A stretch of 64,000 bases of DNA from Cohnella sp. SGD-V74. Its GTDB lineage: Bacteria; Bacillota; Bacilli; Paenibacillales; Paenibacillaceae. Shown here in pieces: positions 9,374-21,408 of this stretch. The notes under the pieces were generated by a model that was not told where the DNA came from, did no database searches, and was given only the letters and a program-made list of their open reading frames with translations. Location of the stretch: the NCBI RefSeq assembly GCF_003001675.1, contig NZ_PVYW01000014.1, positions 1 through 64,000 of the forward strand, read 5' to 3'. Position numbers and translations under genes: made by a program. How positions within the stretch are numbered: the first letter of the stretch is position 1; every line of letters starts with the position of its first letter.

Positions 9374-9796
9374 ATGGCGGAAACGAAACAAGCGATTAAA
9401 GGAGTCGTGATCGGGGGCATGATCGGGGCGGCGGCCGCGCTGCTGCTCGCTCCCAAATCCGGCAAGGAGCTGCGCAAGGATATCCGGGACCGTTACTCGT
9501 CCGTGCAGGACCGAACGAAGCAGTTTGTCGCCGACGCCGGCGGCAAAACGCTGGAGCTGGCCCAGCAGGTCGGACGGAAAACGGCCGATATCGCGGACAA
9601 AACCCGTTCCATCTTGACCGAGGTCAAGGAAGAGATTCAAGAACAGGGCGCCAAAACGGTCGACAGCGTCCGCAACGGATCCATGGTCCAGGACTTCAAG
9701 GACATGCAGAAAATGGGCAAGGAAATGAAGCAAATGAAAACCGAAAGCGAGCTCGAAGAGGACGGACTCGTGAACGACCCTATCCAGAACCGATAA
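9374..9796 (+). CDS. YtxH-domain stress protein
   Basis: Small protein (140 residues) of the YtxH-like family (PF12732). A short hydrophobic segment AIKGVVIGGMIGAAAALLLA (about 8-27) with the hallmark APKSGKELRKDI follows, then a long amphipathic helix with a charged tail. The family is often under general stress control in bacilli, but I see no convincing SigB promoter upstream here. GGAGG precedes the ATG by 9 bases. It is monocistronic, with its own terminator. Confidence 0.8.
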   Translation: MAETKQAIKGVVIGGMIGAAAALLLAPKSGKELRKDIRDRYSSVQDRTKQFVADAGGKTLELAQQVGRKTADIADKTRSILTEVKEEIQEQGAKTVDSVRNGSMVQDFKDMQKMGKEMKQMKTESELEEDGLVNDPIQNR

Positions 9797-9806
9797 AATG
9801 AAGGAA

Positions 9807-9846
9807 TGGCGGCGTAAGGGAAACGAATCCCTTCGCCGTCATTTTT
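9807..9846 (+). terminator. Rho-independent terminator after the ytxH-like gene
   Basis: A stem of about 14 bp (TGGCGGCGTAAGGGA against TCCCTTCGCCGTCA, with minor mismatches) is followed by TTTTT. Confidence 0.8.
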
Positions 9847-9868
9847 CGTTGCCAAGCCACTTTTGAGA

Positions 9869-9908
9869 TTGAAAATAAAAGAGCTGCCCCATACTGGATG
9901 GGACAACT
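9869..9908 (-). terminator. Rho-independent terminator after the 9952-10293 gene
   Basis: Minus-strand hairpin (GAGTTGTCCCAT / ATGGGGCAGCTC, with two G-T pairs) followed by TTTTATTTTC. It lies 44 bases past the stop codon. Confidence 0.75.
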
Positions 9909-9951
9909 CCTGCAGATTGCTTTGATTGCTCATGCGATGAAATCAAGAACG

Positions 9952-10293
9952 TCAGCCGCTTGCCTCATGCGGGACTTTGTCGGCCTCGAGCGCGGCCCGC
10001 AACGTATCGACGGTCGTATCGTCCTCCAGCAGCGCCGGGACGAACAACGGTTCGCAGTCTTCCTTCAAAAAGCTGGAGCCTTTCAAGTGATAGCCGTATT
10101 GCCGGGTCAGCTCGTACAGCTTGCAGAACTTCTCCGCCGCGTCCACGGCCTCCCCGAACTTGGAGTATACCGCCAGCTGATTGCCGAAGCCGAGCGGATT
10201 CACGCGGGAACAGATCGTCAGGTGGAACTCTCCGCCCTTCTCCAGTACGAACACGTCGCTCTCGGAAAATGCGATTTGATATTTGACAGTCAT
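9952..10293 (-). CDS. Small hypothetical protein, probably stress-regulated
   Basis: A 113-residue cytoplasmic protein with no motif I recognise. A GTG at 10299 also fits the frame, but the ATG at 10293 has the better spacing from GGAGAGG. The sequence is mixed alpha/beta with an EKFCKLYELTRQYGYHLKG helix and an acidic C-terminus. A SigB-like promoter lies 49 bp upstream and a clean terminator follows, so it is an independent transcription unit next to sigB. Confidence 0.7.
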   Translation of the reverse strand: MTVKYQIAFSESDVFVLEKGGEFHLTICSRVNPLGFGNQLAVYSKFGEAVDAAEKFCKLYELTRQYGYHLKGSSFLKEDCEPLFVPALLEDDTTVDTLRAALEADKVPHEASG

Positions 10294-10341
10294 GTTCACC
10301 CTCTCCTTCTACGGAAGGATTAAAGCTTCCGTTACGGCTAA

Positions 10342-10367
10342 TTACACCGTTCGGGAGAGGATGAAAC
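10342..10367 (-). promoter_or_regulatory. SigB-like promoter of the 9952-10293 gene
   Basis: Minus strand GTTTCA (10367-10362), 14 bp, GTGTAA (10347-10342). SigB consensus in bacilli is GTTTAA-N(12-15)-GGGTAT, so 9 of 12 positions match, with the same spacing as the promoter in front of rsbV. Confidence 0.45.
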
Positions 10368-10397
10368 GGGCCCCGCAGCTCCTTTTTCGCCCCTGCT

Positions 10398-11162
10398 TTA
10401 CTCCAGCTTCCGGACGAACGGCTTCAGCTTGTCGATGGCCCGCTTCTGAATTCGGGAGATGCTCATCTGCGATACGCCGAGCTTGTCCGCGATCGTTCGC
10501 TGGGACAGTCCGGCTTCGAATACGAGGTCCAGCACCGTCCGCTCCTCCGGCTGAAGATGCTCCATCGCCTCCCGGAGATCGAGCTTCCGCTCCAGCGCTT
10601 CATAGTCGTCGGAGGGGGACCCGATCAGATCCCCAAGGACGGCCGCGTTGTCGTCGTCCGTCGTCGGCGTGTCGAGCGATACGTAATGGTATAAGTCCCT
10701 CCCGGCCAAAATCTCCAGCGTCTCTTCGACTCCGATGCCGAGCCGCTCCGCGATCTCCTCTACGTTCGGAGACCGCTCCAGCTCGGTCGTCATCTCGTCG
10801 ATCGTATTTTGAACGACCAAGCTCATCTCCTTGATCCTTCTCGGCACTTGGATGTACCAGGATTTGTCCCGCAGGTAGTTTTTCATATGGCCGATCATGC
10901 TCTTCATCGCGTAAGGCTCGAACGGCATGCCGAGGTTCGGATCGAACTGCTTCAGCAGCCGGAACAGGGACATCTGGCCGACCTGAAACAGATCGTCGAA
11001 CAGATCCGGCCGATTCCGCGACATCTTGTTCGCCGCCACTTTGACCATCGGCTCGTAATGCCTGATCAGCTTCTCGGCCAATTCGGCGCATAACGTTCGC
11101 TGATACTCCAGCAGTATCGCAATCGCGTCGTCGGGCAGACGCTCGGAATGGGATACGCTCAT
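10398..11162 (-). CDS. sigB: RNA polymerase sigma factor SigB
   Basis: SigB/SigF/SigG subfamily sigma factor of 254 residues directing general stress transcription. Region 2.2 (DDLFQVGQMSL, 56-66), region 2.4/3.0 (WYIQVPRRIKE, 102-112) and region 4 (EERTVLDLVFEAGLSQRTIADKLGVSQMSISRIQKRAI, 206-243) are complete. It overlaps the rsbW stop by four bases (ATGA), in the canonical rsbV-rsbW-sigB order. That context supports SigB rather than the sporulation sigmas SigF or SigG. A SigB-like promoter upstream of rsbV indicates autoregulation. Confidence 0.9.
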   Translation of the reverse strand: MSVSHSERLPDDAIAILLEYQRTLCAELAEKLIRHYEPMVKVAANKMSRNRPDLFDDLFQVGQMSLFRLLKQFDPNLGMPFEPYAMKSMIGHMKNYLRDKSWYIQVPRRIKEMSLVVQNTIDEMTTELERSPNVEEIAERLGIGVEETLEILAGRDLYHYVSLDTPTTDDDNAAVLGDLIGSPSDDYEALERKLDLREAMEHLQPEERTVLDLVFEAGLSQRTIADKLGVSQMSISRIQKRAIDKLKPFVRKLE

Positions 11163-11599
11163 GCAGTCTCTTCGGAGGCCAGCCTTTTCTTAGATAACGT
11201 AACCGCGGTTCCGCCGTCCTGCTTGACTTCCACGCGGTCCATCAGCGCCTGCATCAGATATAGCCCCAATCCGCCCGACTGGATCTCGTCGATTTCTTTG
11301 CCGTGCATTACAGGCGCTTCCTTGCTCTCGTCGACGACGAAGCTTTTGCCGAAGTCCTTGACCGTAATGACCAACTCTTCGCCTAACGTCTGGAACGTCA
11401 CTTCGATGTTCCCGCTCAGGTCCCCGTATGCATGCAGAACCGCATTGTTGCACGCCTCGGATACCGCAACCTTCATGTCTTCGATTTCCTCGAACGTGAA
11501 CTTGAGCTTGGTCGCGATTCCGTACAGGGTCAGACGAACCAGGTCCACGTACTCGGGCAGCGCGGGAATGCTTAACGTAACGACTCTTTCGTTTACCAT
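11159..11599 (-). CDS. rsbW: Anti-sigma factor / serine kinase RsbW
   Basis: Binds and inhibits SigB and phosphorylates RsbV when ATP is available. It is a GHKL-type kinase fold of 146 residues. The N-box AVSEACNNAVLHAYG is at 45-59, the G1 region DFGKSF at about 82-87 and the GGLGLYLM G2 box at 109-116. I chose the ATG at 11599 because GAGG lies nine bases upstream and the N-terminus then aligns with the family (IPALPEYVDLVRLTLYG). An in-frame ATG at 11632 overlaps the rsbV stop (ATGA) but lacks a ribosome binding site. Confidence 0.88.
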   Translation of the reverse strand: MVNERVVTLSIPALPEYVDLVRLTLYGIATKLKFTFEEIEDMKVAVSEACNNAVLHAYGDLSGNIEVTFQTLGEELVITVKDFGKSFVVDESKEAPVMHGKEIDEIQSGGLGLYLMQALMDRVEVKQDGGTAVTLSKKRLASEETA

Positions 11600-11628
11600 G
11601 GAATCTATCCTCATTCCTCTCTTCGTAC

Positions 11629-11958
11629 TCATATCGACGATTCCGGCTTCATCAGAAATGGAGTTATTCCCGTCATATCGAACAGCTTGCGGATATGGGA
11701 AGGAATATGTACGACGTCGAACGATACGTTGCGCGCGTGAAGCGCCTTGGCCAGGGAAATCAAAATCCCGATGCCGGTGCTGTCGATGTATTTCAACTGT
11801 TGGATATCCAGGGTAATCCTTCTGTCCGCTTGCTCGATCAACGAGTTCAGAGCCGCGCGCATGCGGCTTGCGGCCTCCAGGTCGAATTCGCCCCCGATGT
11901 GTACGATCGTCCGGTCTTCCGTATGCTCCGTTCGGAGCGAAAGTTTCTCCATTGGCAT
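11629..11958 (-). CDS. rsbV: Anti-sigma factor antagonist RsbV
   Basis: STAS-domain protein of 109 residues that releases SigB by capturing RsbW when unphosphorylated. The phosphorylatable serine lies in the conserved KYIDSTGIGIL motif (Ser60). A TTG six bases upstream also fits the frame, but the ATG at 11958 has the better spacing from GAGGGG. It is the first gene of the operon. Its phosphorylated form is the natural substrate for PP2C-type phosphatases, two of which are encoded in this window (18576-19745 and 62848-64000). Confidence 0.88.
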   Translation of the reverse strand: MPMEKLSLRTEHTEDRTIVHIGGEFDLEAASRMRAALNSLIEQADRRITLDIQQLKYIDSTGIGILISLAKALHARNVSFDVVHIPSHIRKLFDMTGITPFLMKPESSI

Positions 11959-12006
11959 GTACAATTTCCCCTCGCTTCTCGTAAAAATAACTCTCCAATC
12001 CTGTTA

Positions 12007-12032
12007 TAACCCGTATTCGCCAAGATTGAAAC
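12007..12032 (-). promoter_or_regulatory. SigB-dependent promoter of rsbV-rsbW-sigB
   Basis: Minus strand GTTTCA (12032-12027), 14 bp, GGGTTA (12012-12007), about 50 bp before rsbV. It matches SigB consensus at 9 of 12 positions with ideal spacing. SigB autoregulation through a promoter here is standard in this operon type. Confidence 0.7.
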
Positions 12033-12089
12033 AGGCCGAATAACGGTTAACGGATGCGGAAACCTAATCTGGATCGGAGGAGAATCGTT

Positions 12090-13310
12090 ATGTCCTTGTA
12101 TTTCGGGTCTTTGTACTGGCCGAATTCGTTGGCCCAACCTGTCAGCTATCCCGAATTGCGCGGCGACATCAACGCAAGGGTCGTCGTCATCGGCGGCGGA
12201 ATGTCCGGGGTGCTCTGCGGTTACGTCCTGGCCGCCGGCGGCATCGAGACGGCGCTGATCGAGCAGCAGCGCATCGCTTCCGGAAGCACGTCCGCCAATA
12301 CCGGCCTGCTTCAGTATTCCAACGATACGATGCTGAGCGAGTTTGCGCGGACGCTGGGAGAAGCGGACGCCGTGCGGTTCTATCGGGCCTGCAAGCATGC
12401 CGCGGAGAAAATCGCCGATATCGCGGAGAAGCTGCCCCGAGACGTCGGGTTCAAACGGCGCAGCAGTCTCTATTATGCGTCCAAGGACGGCGATGCGGAC
12501 GCCCTTCGCGAGGAATACGAGACGTTGTCCCGGAATGGCTTCGATGCCGAGTGGTGGGACGAAGAGCGGATCGCGGCGCACTTTCCGTTCCGTAAAGCGG
12601 CAGCGATCGTCACTCGCGGCGACGCGGAGCTTAATCCGTACCTCTTCGTGCACGCGCTGGCCGAAGAAGCGGTCAAACAAGGCTTGCGGCCGTATGAGCA
12701 TACGAAAATGCTCGATGTTCGGCCGGCGGAGCGCGGCTATGTCGTGCGGACCGACAACGGCTCGATCGAAGCGGAGCATGTTGTGTACGCCGTCGGGTAT
12801 GCGCCGGAAACGGCCGGCGGACGCTGGGTGAAAGCCAGGCTCAAACGCTCTTACGCGATCGTGACGAACCCGCTTCCGTCTCTGGCGGAATGGAACGAGC
12901 GGATGTTGATCTGGGAGACGGACAGACCTTATTTGTATGCCAGAACGACGGGGGACAACCGGATCATTATCGGAGGATTGGACGAAAACGTTCGCCAGCC
13001 CCTGCTCTCGGAGCAAGAGCTGCGCGCGCACTCGATGCGATTGCTGTCCGAGCTTCGTCAGTTGTTTCCCGGCTATTCTCCGGAAATTCGCTGGGAGTGG
13101 AATGCGACGTTCGGGGAATCGGCGGACGGACTGCCCTGGCTCGGCGAAGATCCCGAACGCCCCGGTCAGCATTATTGCCTGGGATACGGAGGAAACGGGA
13201 CGATCTACAGCTGCATGGGAGCGGAAATCATACGCGACCGTATTCTCGGCTTGCCGAACCCGATCGGGCGCATCGTCCGTCCGGATCGCGCCGTCGCCGC
13301 CTCCGTGTGA
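12090..13310 (+). CDS. FAD-dependent amino acid oxidoreductase (DAO/DadA family)
   Basis: Cytoplasmic flavoenzyme of 406 residues. The dinucleotide-binding motif VVVIGGGMSGVLCGY is at 31-45, followed by the FAD-contacting IEQQRIASGSTSANTGLLQY region (58-77). The C-terminal GYGGNGTIYSCMGAEII segment closes the FAD site, as in glycine/sarcosine and D-amino acid oxidases. An in-frame ATG at 12054 exists, but GGAGGAG lies eight bases before 12090. The substrate cannot be inferred. It is divergent from the rsb operon and transcribed alone. Confidence 0.85.
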   Translation: MSLYFGSLYWPNSLAQPVSYPELRGDINARVVVIGGGMSGVLCGYVLAAGGIETALIEQQRIASGSTSANTGLLQYSNDTMLSEFARTLGEADAVRFYRACKHAAEKIADIAEKLPRDVGFKRRSSLYYASKDGDADALREEYETLSRNGFDAEWWDEERIAAHFPFRKAAAIVTRGDAELNPYLFVHALAEEAVKQGLRPYEHTKMLDVRPAERGYVVRTDNGSIEAEHVVYAVGYAPETAGGRWVKARLKRSYAIVTNPLPSLAEWNERMLIWETDRPYLYARTTGDNRIIIGGLDENVRQPLLSEQELRAHSMRLLSELRQLFPGYSPEIRWEWNATFGESADGLPWLGEDPERPGQHYCLGYGGNGTIYSCMGAEIIRDRILGLPNPIGRIVRPDRAVAASV

Positions 13311-13326
13311 TCCGGCTCTTCGCCAA

Positions 13327-13374
13327 GCAGCCCCTTGGCGCTCCGCGTATCGCGGTAAATCGCCAAGGGGCTGC
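13327..13374 (+). repeat. 14-bp perfect inverted repeat, possible terminator
   Basis: GCAGCCCCTTGGCG at 13327-13340 pairs perfectly with CGCCAAGGGGCTGC at 13361-13374. The 20-base loop contains a second small stem (CGCG-TAT-CGCG). It lies 17 bases after the oxidoreductase stop. There is no T-run, so termination would be rho-independent only if a U-tract is dispensable. Otherwise it is an mRNA-stabilising end or a protein site. Confidence 0.45.
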
Positions 13375-13482
13375 CAGGCCGTCTATGTCTGTTCGTGATC
13401 CGAGTCTATTCGTCGTCCAGTCCGTCCGTGTATCGTCAACGCTTGTGCGCAAGTCTCTCGTCGCTATCTACGCGACGACCCG

Positions 13483-13959
13483 TCAGTCCGGCGTTGTCGC
13501 GCCCGCCTGATCGAGAATGCGGCGCGCACCGATCTCTCGCGAATCGTCAACGACGAGCAAATATCCGCCGCTGTCGATCGCTTCGGCGCATGATCCGCAA
13601 TAACGCTCCGGAATTCCGATTGCCGCCAGCACGTCCTCGGTTCCGTCGTTGCCGCCGACGTCGCTCGCCGCTACCACGACTCCGGGGGCCGCGTTTCCTA
13701 CCGTCAAGTTGCCCGCGGGATAGGCGGATAGCGGAGCGACGCCGGCCACCCACTCTTCGTCGTAATCGCGGCGCCGGGTCGCCTGGATTTCGTACAGTTC
13801 CTCCAGGTTCACGTCGGGACTGGACGCAAGCAGCGGGGCGTTCTCCCGGTTGCCGACGACGACGCGGACGTCCGCCGGCTCGGCTCCGGCCTCCCGAAGC
13901 ATCCGAATCCCTTCCAGCACCCGATCCTCCTGACCGAATATTCCTACGTTAACCGTCAT
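13483..13959 (-). CDS. General stress protein with YflT-like N-terminus
   Basis: A 158-residue cytoplasmic protein. The N-terminal 70 residues (MTVNVGIFGQEDRVLEGIRML) resemble the YflT/GsiB-associated heat-induced domain that presents a beta-strand and helix around a signature Val-Gly-Ile-Phe. The rest is not recognised. The frame extends to 14175, but GGAGGG sits eight bases before the ATG at 13959 and a SigB-like promoter ends about 44 bp upstream, so 13959 is the start. Confidence 0.7.
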   Translation of the reverse strand: MTVNVGIFGQEDRVLEGIRMLREAGAEPADVRVVVGNRENAPLLASSPDVNLEELYEIQATRRRDYDEEWVAGVAPLSAYPAGNLTVGNAAPGVVVAASDVGGNDGTEDVLAAIGIPERYCGSCAEAIDSGGYLLVVDDSREIGARRILDQAGATTPD

Positions 13960-14002
13960 AAGTATCCCTCCGTTCAAGTCGGATTTTGACTTCATCATTG
14001 GT

Positions 14003-14027
14003 ATACCCTGAGCGGCGCGCTTTGAAC
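14003..14027 (-). promoter_or_regulatory. SigB-like promoter of the 13483-13959 gene
   Basis: Minus strand GTTCAA (14027-14022), 13 bp, GGGTAT (14008-14003). The -10 is a perfect SigB match and the -35 is 5 of 6. It lies just past the cheR-like gene stop. Confidence 0.65.
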
Positions 14028-14038
14028 CGGCGAACGGC

Positions 14039-14892
14039 TCACAGCAGCTTGCGGTAGATCCGATGCGTATCGTTCCACGTCTCGTAACGTTCCGCCATCG
14101 GCGTAAACGCGAGCGACTCCTTGCCTCCCAGCACGAGAAATCCTCCGGGGGCCAAGCTCTCGTAAAACAATCCATGCACCTGATTCGTCAGCTGCGGATT
14201 GAAGTAAATCATGACGTTGCGGCAGAAGACGACATGAAACTCGTTAAAGGAGCTGTCCGTCACCAGATTGTGGCGGGCGAATACGATTTTCTCCCGTAGA
14301 AAAGGCTTGAGCATTACGATGCCGTGATTGGAGGCGTAATAAGCGGAAAAATCCCGCTTCCCTCCGGCCGCTTGGTAATTTCTCGTATACTGCTTCATCC
14401 GGTCGATCGGAATCATGCCGTCCCGCGCTCTCTGCAAAGCGTCCTCGTTAATGTCCGTCGCGTAGATTCGCGTCTTGTCGAGCAGCCCTTCCTCGTGCAG
14501 CAAGACGGCCAAAGAGTATACTTCTTCTCCGGTCGAGCAGCCCGCATGCCAGATACGGACGAACGGAAGCCGCCGCAGCACCGGGGCGACGTCTCTGCGA
14601 AAGGCCAGAAACATCTCCGGATCCCGGAACAGCTCCGTCACGGGAATGACAAGATCGCTCAGCAGCCGACGGAAGGCGTCCGGGTCGCGCAGAACGCTGC
14701 CAAGCAGCGAGGAGATGTCGGGCAGCCCTTCCAGCTTGAGCCGATGCCGGATGCGACGGTAGATGGACGGATGCGCATAATTGCGAAAATCGTAGCCGTA
14801 CCTCTGATAGATGCCTTCCAGCAGCAGGGCGGTCTCTATTCTCTCCAGCTCGTCGTCCTGGCCGTTCCGGTCGTTCCGATTATCCCGTTCCG

Positions 14893-14896
<4 letters not shown>
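14039..14896 (-). CDS. CheR-type protein-glutamate O-methyltransferase
   Basis: SAM-dependent methyltransferase of 285 residues. The CheR N-domain (about 20-85) is followed by the Rossmann SAM domain with the motif HAGCSTGEEVYSLAVLL (about 117-133) and FCRNVMIYFNPQ further on. The start ATG overlaps the histidine-kinase stop (ATGA), so a longer frame to 15043 is ignored. No chemotaxis genes are nearby. Third gene of an operon with the PP2C response regulator and the hybrid kinase, it may methylate the kinase's own coiled-coil or sensory region, as in other kinase-CheR modules. That is inference. Confidence 0.85.
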
Positions 14897-18575
<3,679 letters not shown>

Positions 18576-18579
<4 letters not shown>

Positions 18580-19745
18580 GAATGGACTCTCCTCGGACTC
18601 AGTTCAATCTTGACGAGGCAGCGATCGTCGGACCTCTCGTCGAGCGATTCGCGCCGAACGAGCCGCTCAAGCTCCGCCTCGCCTTCGAAGCGGCGCAGGA
18701 AAGCGGCCAACTGTCCGAGCCGATCCTCGTCCTCTCCTTCGAACGAACCGAGGATGCCGTCGGTGAACAAATACACGGCGTCTCCGGGTGACAGCGCCAG
18801 CGTTCTGGGCGTCAGATCCAGCTTGTCGAACAGGCCCAGCGGGGGACAGCTTACGGGAAGCTTGTCCGGATGCCCGCCTCCGGAACGATACACGAACCCG
18901 GGCGGATGCCCCGCGTTGATGTAATTCAGCTTGCCGACTTCCAGATCGATCGTCGCGTAGATGCCTGTGCAATAGTAATGGACGAGTTCGTTCTCCCACT
19001 GCAGACCCATCAGCCGCCGGTTAAGCTCCTTGAATACGCGCTCCGGCGACCATAACGTCCTCATCGACTCCTTCAAAATCGAAGCGATGAACATGCTGAC
19101 CAGCGAAGAGGAAATGCCGTGCCCCATCGCGTCGATGACCGCGACTCCCCAGCGGCTGTCGTCGATCCGATGCCAGGCGTACAGATCCCCGGCAAGCTCC
19201 TCTGAAGCCTGATAATAGGCCCGGATACGGATACGGGAATCTTCCACCTCGTCCGGCAGCACAGACTCCTGCACTTGGCGGGCGAGCTGCAGCTCCTGCC
19301 GAAGCCGGTAGTCGCGCTCCTTGTGCCAGTCCAATTCCCGCTTCAGCTTCAGCGCCGAGCGAATTCTGGCGAACAGCTCGATCTTGTTGATCGGCTTCGT
19401 AACGAAATCGCTCGCGCCGGCGTCGAGCGCCTCCGCCAGCTTCACGGAGTCGCCGACTGCCGTCACCATAATAACCGGGATGTCCTTGTACCGGGCGTCC
19501 GCCTGCAAGCGGCGGCAAGCCTCGATCCCGTCCATCTCCGGCATCATCAGATCGAGCAGAATCAGGTCAACTTGCGGCATTCCCGGCAAGCTTCCGTCCT
19601 CTTCTCCCGCGAGCAAGCGGAACATCTCCGCCGCCGAGTGGGCGGTGCGAAGCCGCTTGTACCCTTCCCGTTTGAGCATTTCCTCGATGACGAGCACGTT
19701 CATGGCATTGTCGTCTACGATTAACACGGTCATTTTCCCCGTCAT
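18576..19745 (-). CDS. Response regulator with PP2C (RsbU/SpoIIE-type) phosphatase output
   Basis: A receiver domain (residues 1-125; MTVLIVDDNAMNV, phospho-Asp in VDLILLDLMMPEMDG) is linked by a helix to a PPM/SpoIIE serine phosphatase (about 170-389). Metal-binding motifs are ELAGDLYAWHRID, VIDAMGHGISSSLVSMF and LFTDGILGSFEGE. Such proteins dephosphorylate an RsbV-type antagonist when their receiver is phosphorylated. The ATG at 19745 has AGGAG nine bases upstream; a frame to 19835 is open but less likely. It is the first gene of the operon with the hybrid kinase and CheR, 7 kb from rsbV-rsbW-sigB. Confidence 0.9.
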
Positions 19746-19801
19746 CTTCTCCGCTCCTTGGTAACCCATTCGATTTGGAACCTTCCCCAAACAACAAACG
19801 C

Positions 19802-19844
19802 GAATAAGGAATGAGCGGCGGAATTCCGCCCTCATTCCTTATTC
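19802..19844. repeat. 43-nt near-perfect palindrome
   Basis: Two 14-base arms (GAATAAGGAATGAG / CTCATTCCTTATTC) flank an internal 14-base palindrome GGCGGAATTCCGCC, with one unpaired C. It lies 15 bases past the stop of the 19860-20183 gene, so it probably terminates that transcript, although the following U-tract is weak. Confidence 0.7.
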
Positions 19845-19859
19845 CCGCTTGCTCCCGGG

Positions 19860-20183
19860 TTATTGGCGAGCCATTACCAGCACCTTGCCTTTATCCAATT
19901 CGGATTCGTACATGCTCGCTTCGAACGAGTTGAATCCCATCGATTCGATCTTGCTGCGAAGGGCATCGCCTCGGTTGCGAAATAAATTCGCCATCGTATC
20001 GAACATTCCTTCTTCCGCGATGCCGACCGTATTGGCGGAGGCCGCGTCGGCCAGACGATTCGTGCGGCCGCTGTCGTGGGTGAGCACGTAGATGTCCTCT
20101 TCCTCGTATCCTTGACGATGCAGATCGTTCACCACTTCGAACGCTTCCAGCCCGTTGTTTACAAGTTTAGCATAGGCTTTCAT
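19860..20183 (-). CDS. General stress protein 17M-like (YflT domain)
   Basis: A 107-residue cytoplasmic protein of the heat-induced stress protein YflT family (PF11181). It opens MKAYAKLVNNGLEAFEVV, then a helix and YEEEDIYVLTHD, and ends with the strand GKVLVMA. B. subtilis yflT is a known SigB regulon member. A longer frame to 20606 is spurious, because GGAGGAG lies just before the ATG at 20183 and a SigB-like promoter lies 44 bp upstream. Confidence 0.85.
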   Translation of the reverse strand: MKAYAKLVNNGLEAFEVVNDLHRQGYEEEDIYVLTHDSGRTNRLADAASANTVGIAEEGMFDTMANLFRNRGDALRSKIESMGFNSFEASMYESELDKGKVLVMARQ

Positions 20184-20226
20184 TTTGCTCTCCTCCTTTT
20201 TTCTTCCACCGTGGTCTACTCTTGAT

Positions 20227-20252
20227 ATAAACCGCTGTCTATCTATTGAAAC
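20227..20252 (-). promoter_or_regulatory. SigB-like promoter of the YflT-like gene
   Basis: Minus strand GTTTCA (20252-20247), 14 bp, GTTTAT (20232-20227); 9 of 12 positions match SigB consensus. Confidence 0.55.
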
Positions 20253-20272
20253 AAACAGTTTGTTAACGATTG

Positions 20273-20749
20273 TCAGCATTCCGCGCCGAACAGATCCAGC
20301 GATACGAGCTCGCCCCGGTCGTCGACGAACACTTTGATCGCCTCGTCGCCGTTCAAGACTCCCCAGCCGTCCTCCGCTTCGAACTCGGGTTGGCCCAGAG
20401 CTTGGCGCAGATCGGCGTCTTCCAGAAGCAGCTCCCGCCCGTTCAAGTTCGCGCGTCCGGCGTTCGCGGTCACCTGAACGAACGACACCGCGCCCTCGCA
20501 CAGCCCGACATTCCTGCCGTCGTCGTAGCTCCAGATCGCGCACTCCCGATGCCATTCGTCTTCCCCGATCGCTCCCGGCCGGCCCCACGCGGCCGCGACC
20601 TTCCATTCGTCATCTCCCAGCGCGACGCCGTCCAGCTCCCACCGGGGGACGACGGGCTGAGGATGAACGACCGCCGCGGGGGCCGCGGAGGAGGGCGCCG
20701 GCCCTCCATTCAGAAGAGAAGACAGCAGCAACAGCCATGAGATCCACAT
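20273..20749 (-). CDS. Exported hypothetical protein
   Basis: A 158-residue protein with a hydrophobic N-terminus (MWISWLLLLSSLLNGG) but no positive n-region, so a weak signal peptide or anchor. The mature part (WELDGVALGDDEWKVAAAWG onward) has an SmpA/DUF4309-like look: two short beta-strand repeats with acidic turns and an Asp-rich EAIKVFVDDRGELVSLDLFG end. The start ATG shares one base with the stop of the upstream gene (TGATG) and has GGAGGGG before it, so the two are translationally coupled. Confidence 0.6.
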   Translation of the reverse strand: MWISWLLLLSSLLNGGPAPSSAAPAAVVHPQPVVPRWELDGVALGDDEWKVAAAWGRPGAIGEDEWHRECAIWSYDDGRNVGLCEGAVSFVQVTANAGRANLNGRELLLEDADLRQALGQPEFEAEDGWGVLNGDEAIKVFVDDRGELVSLDLFGAEC

Positions 20750-21231
20750 CAGAGCCCCTCCTTCGCTTGCGAATAAGGCCTTTTGACGCCGAACTCCTTG
20801 TCCTTCCTTAGACGGGTGACGATTCGGGAGCCGATGGCCGCCCACCGCAGCCAATTCGGAACCGTCCCCGCCTCATCTTCGGACGTCGCGGCTTGTTTGC
20901 GGACGGCGTTCGACAGGCTTCGAGTCGCCTCGCGAGCCGTCCCGGTCAGCTCGCCCAGCATCGCCCCGACGTCCTGGACCGCCCGGAAGAGAGGATCGGT
21001 CGACCGCAGCTTGAGCTTGACGTCCGAAGCCACGTCGTTGACGCTGACCGCCAGCCTGCTCACCTCGTCTTGCAACTCCTCCACCGTTTCCTTCACTTCC
21101 TTAAAAGCCGACTGGGCGGTAATGAGAGACTCCCTCGCCGTTCTGAGCAGCGAGATCAGAAAGCCGCACAGAACGATGAACGCCAGCGCCGCGAGCGCCG
21201 CGCTCCACGCCAATATATCGTTGCTGTCCAT
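20749..21231 (-). CDS. DUF948 (YtxG-like) general stress protein
   Basis: A 160-residue membrane protein. One N-terminal helix (about 10-30, SAALAALAFIVLCGFLISLL) is followed by the DUF948 heptad-type coiled coil (KEVKETVEELQDEVSRL..). The family includes B. subtilis YtxG, which is SigB-controlled and co-encoded with ytxH. The ATG at 21231 has AAGGAGG eight bases upstream, so an ATG 18 bases earlier is not used. A SigB-like promoter is present about 42 bp upstream. Confidence 0.8.
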   Translation of the reverse strand: MDSNDILAWSAALAALAFIVLCGFLISLLRTARESLITAQSAFKEVKETVEELQDEVSRLAVSVNDVASDVKLKLRSTDPLFRAVQDVGAMLGELTGTAREATRSLSNAVRKQAATSEDEAGTVPNWLRWAAIGSRIVTRLRKDKEFGVKRPYSQAKEGL

Positions 21232-21272
21232 ATCCGATTCCTCCTTCATCTGCAGCAGGTGCTACCGTTCGT

Positions 21273-21298
21273 TAACCCGCTCGCCGGCTATCCGAAAC
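21273..21298 (-). promoter_or_regulatory. SigB-like promoter of the YtxG-like operon
   Basis: Minus strand GTTTCG (21298-21293), 14 bp, GGGTTA (21278-21273). Spacing and -10 are identical to the rsbV promoter. Confidence 0.55.
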
Positions 21299-21408
21299 AA
21301 CAAGCCCCGGATTCAGCCCCGTCCCGGCGGGGTAACCAAGCATTAACGCCAAGCGCGGAGCGGCGTCTCCAGCAAGCTGCAGCCGCGCGAACAAAGGAGG
21401 AATTCCCT

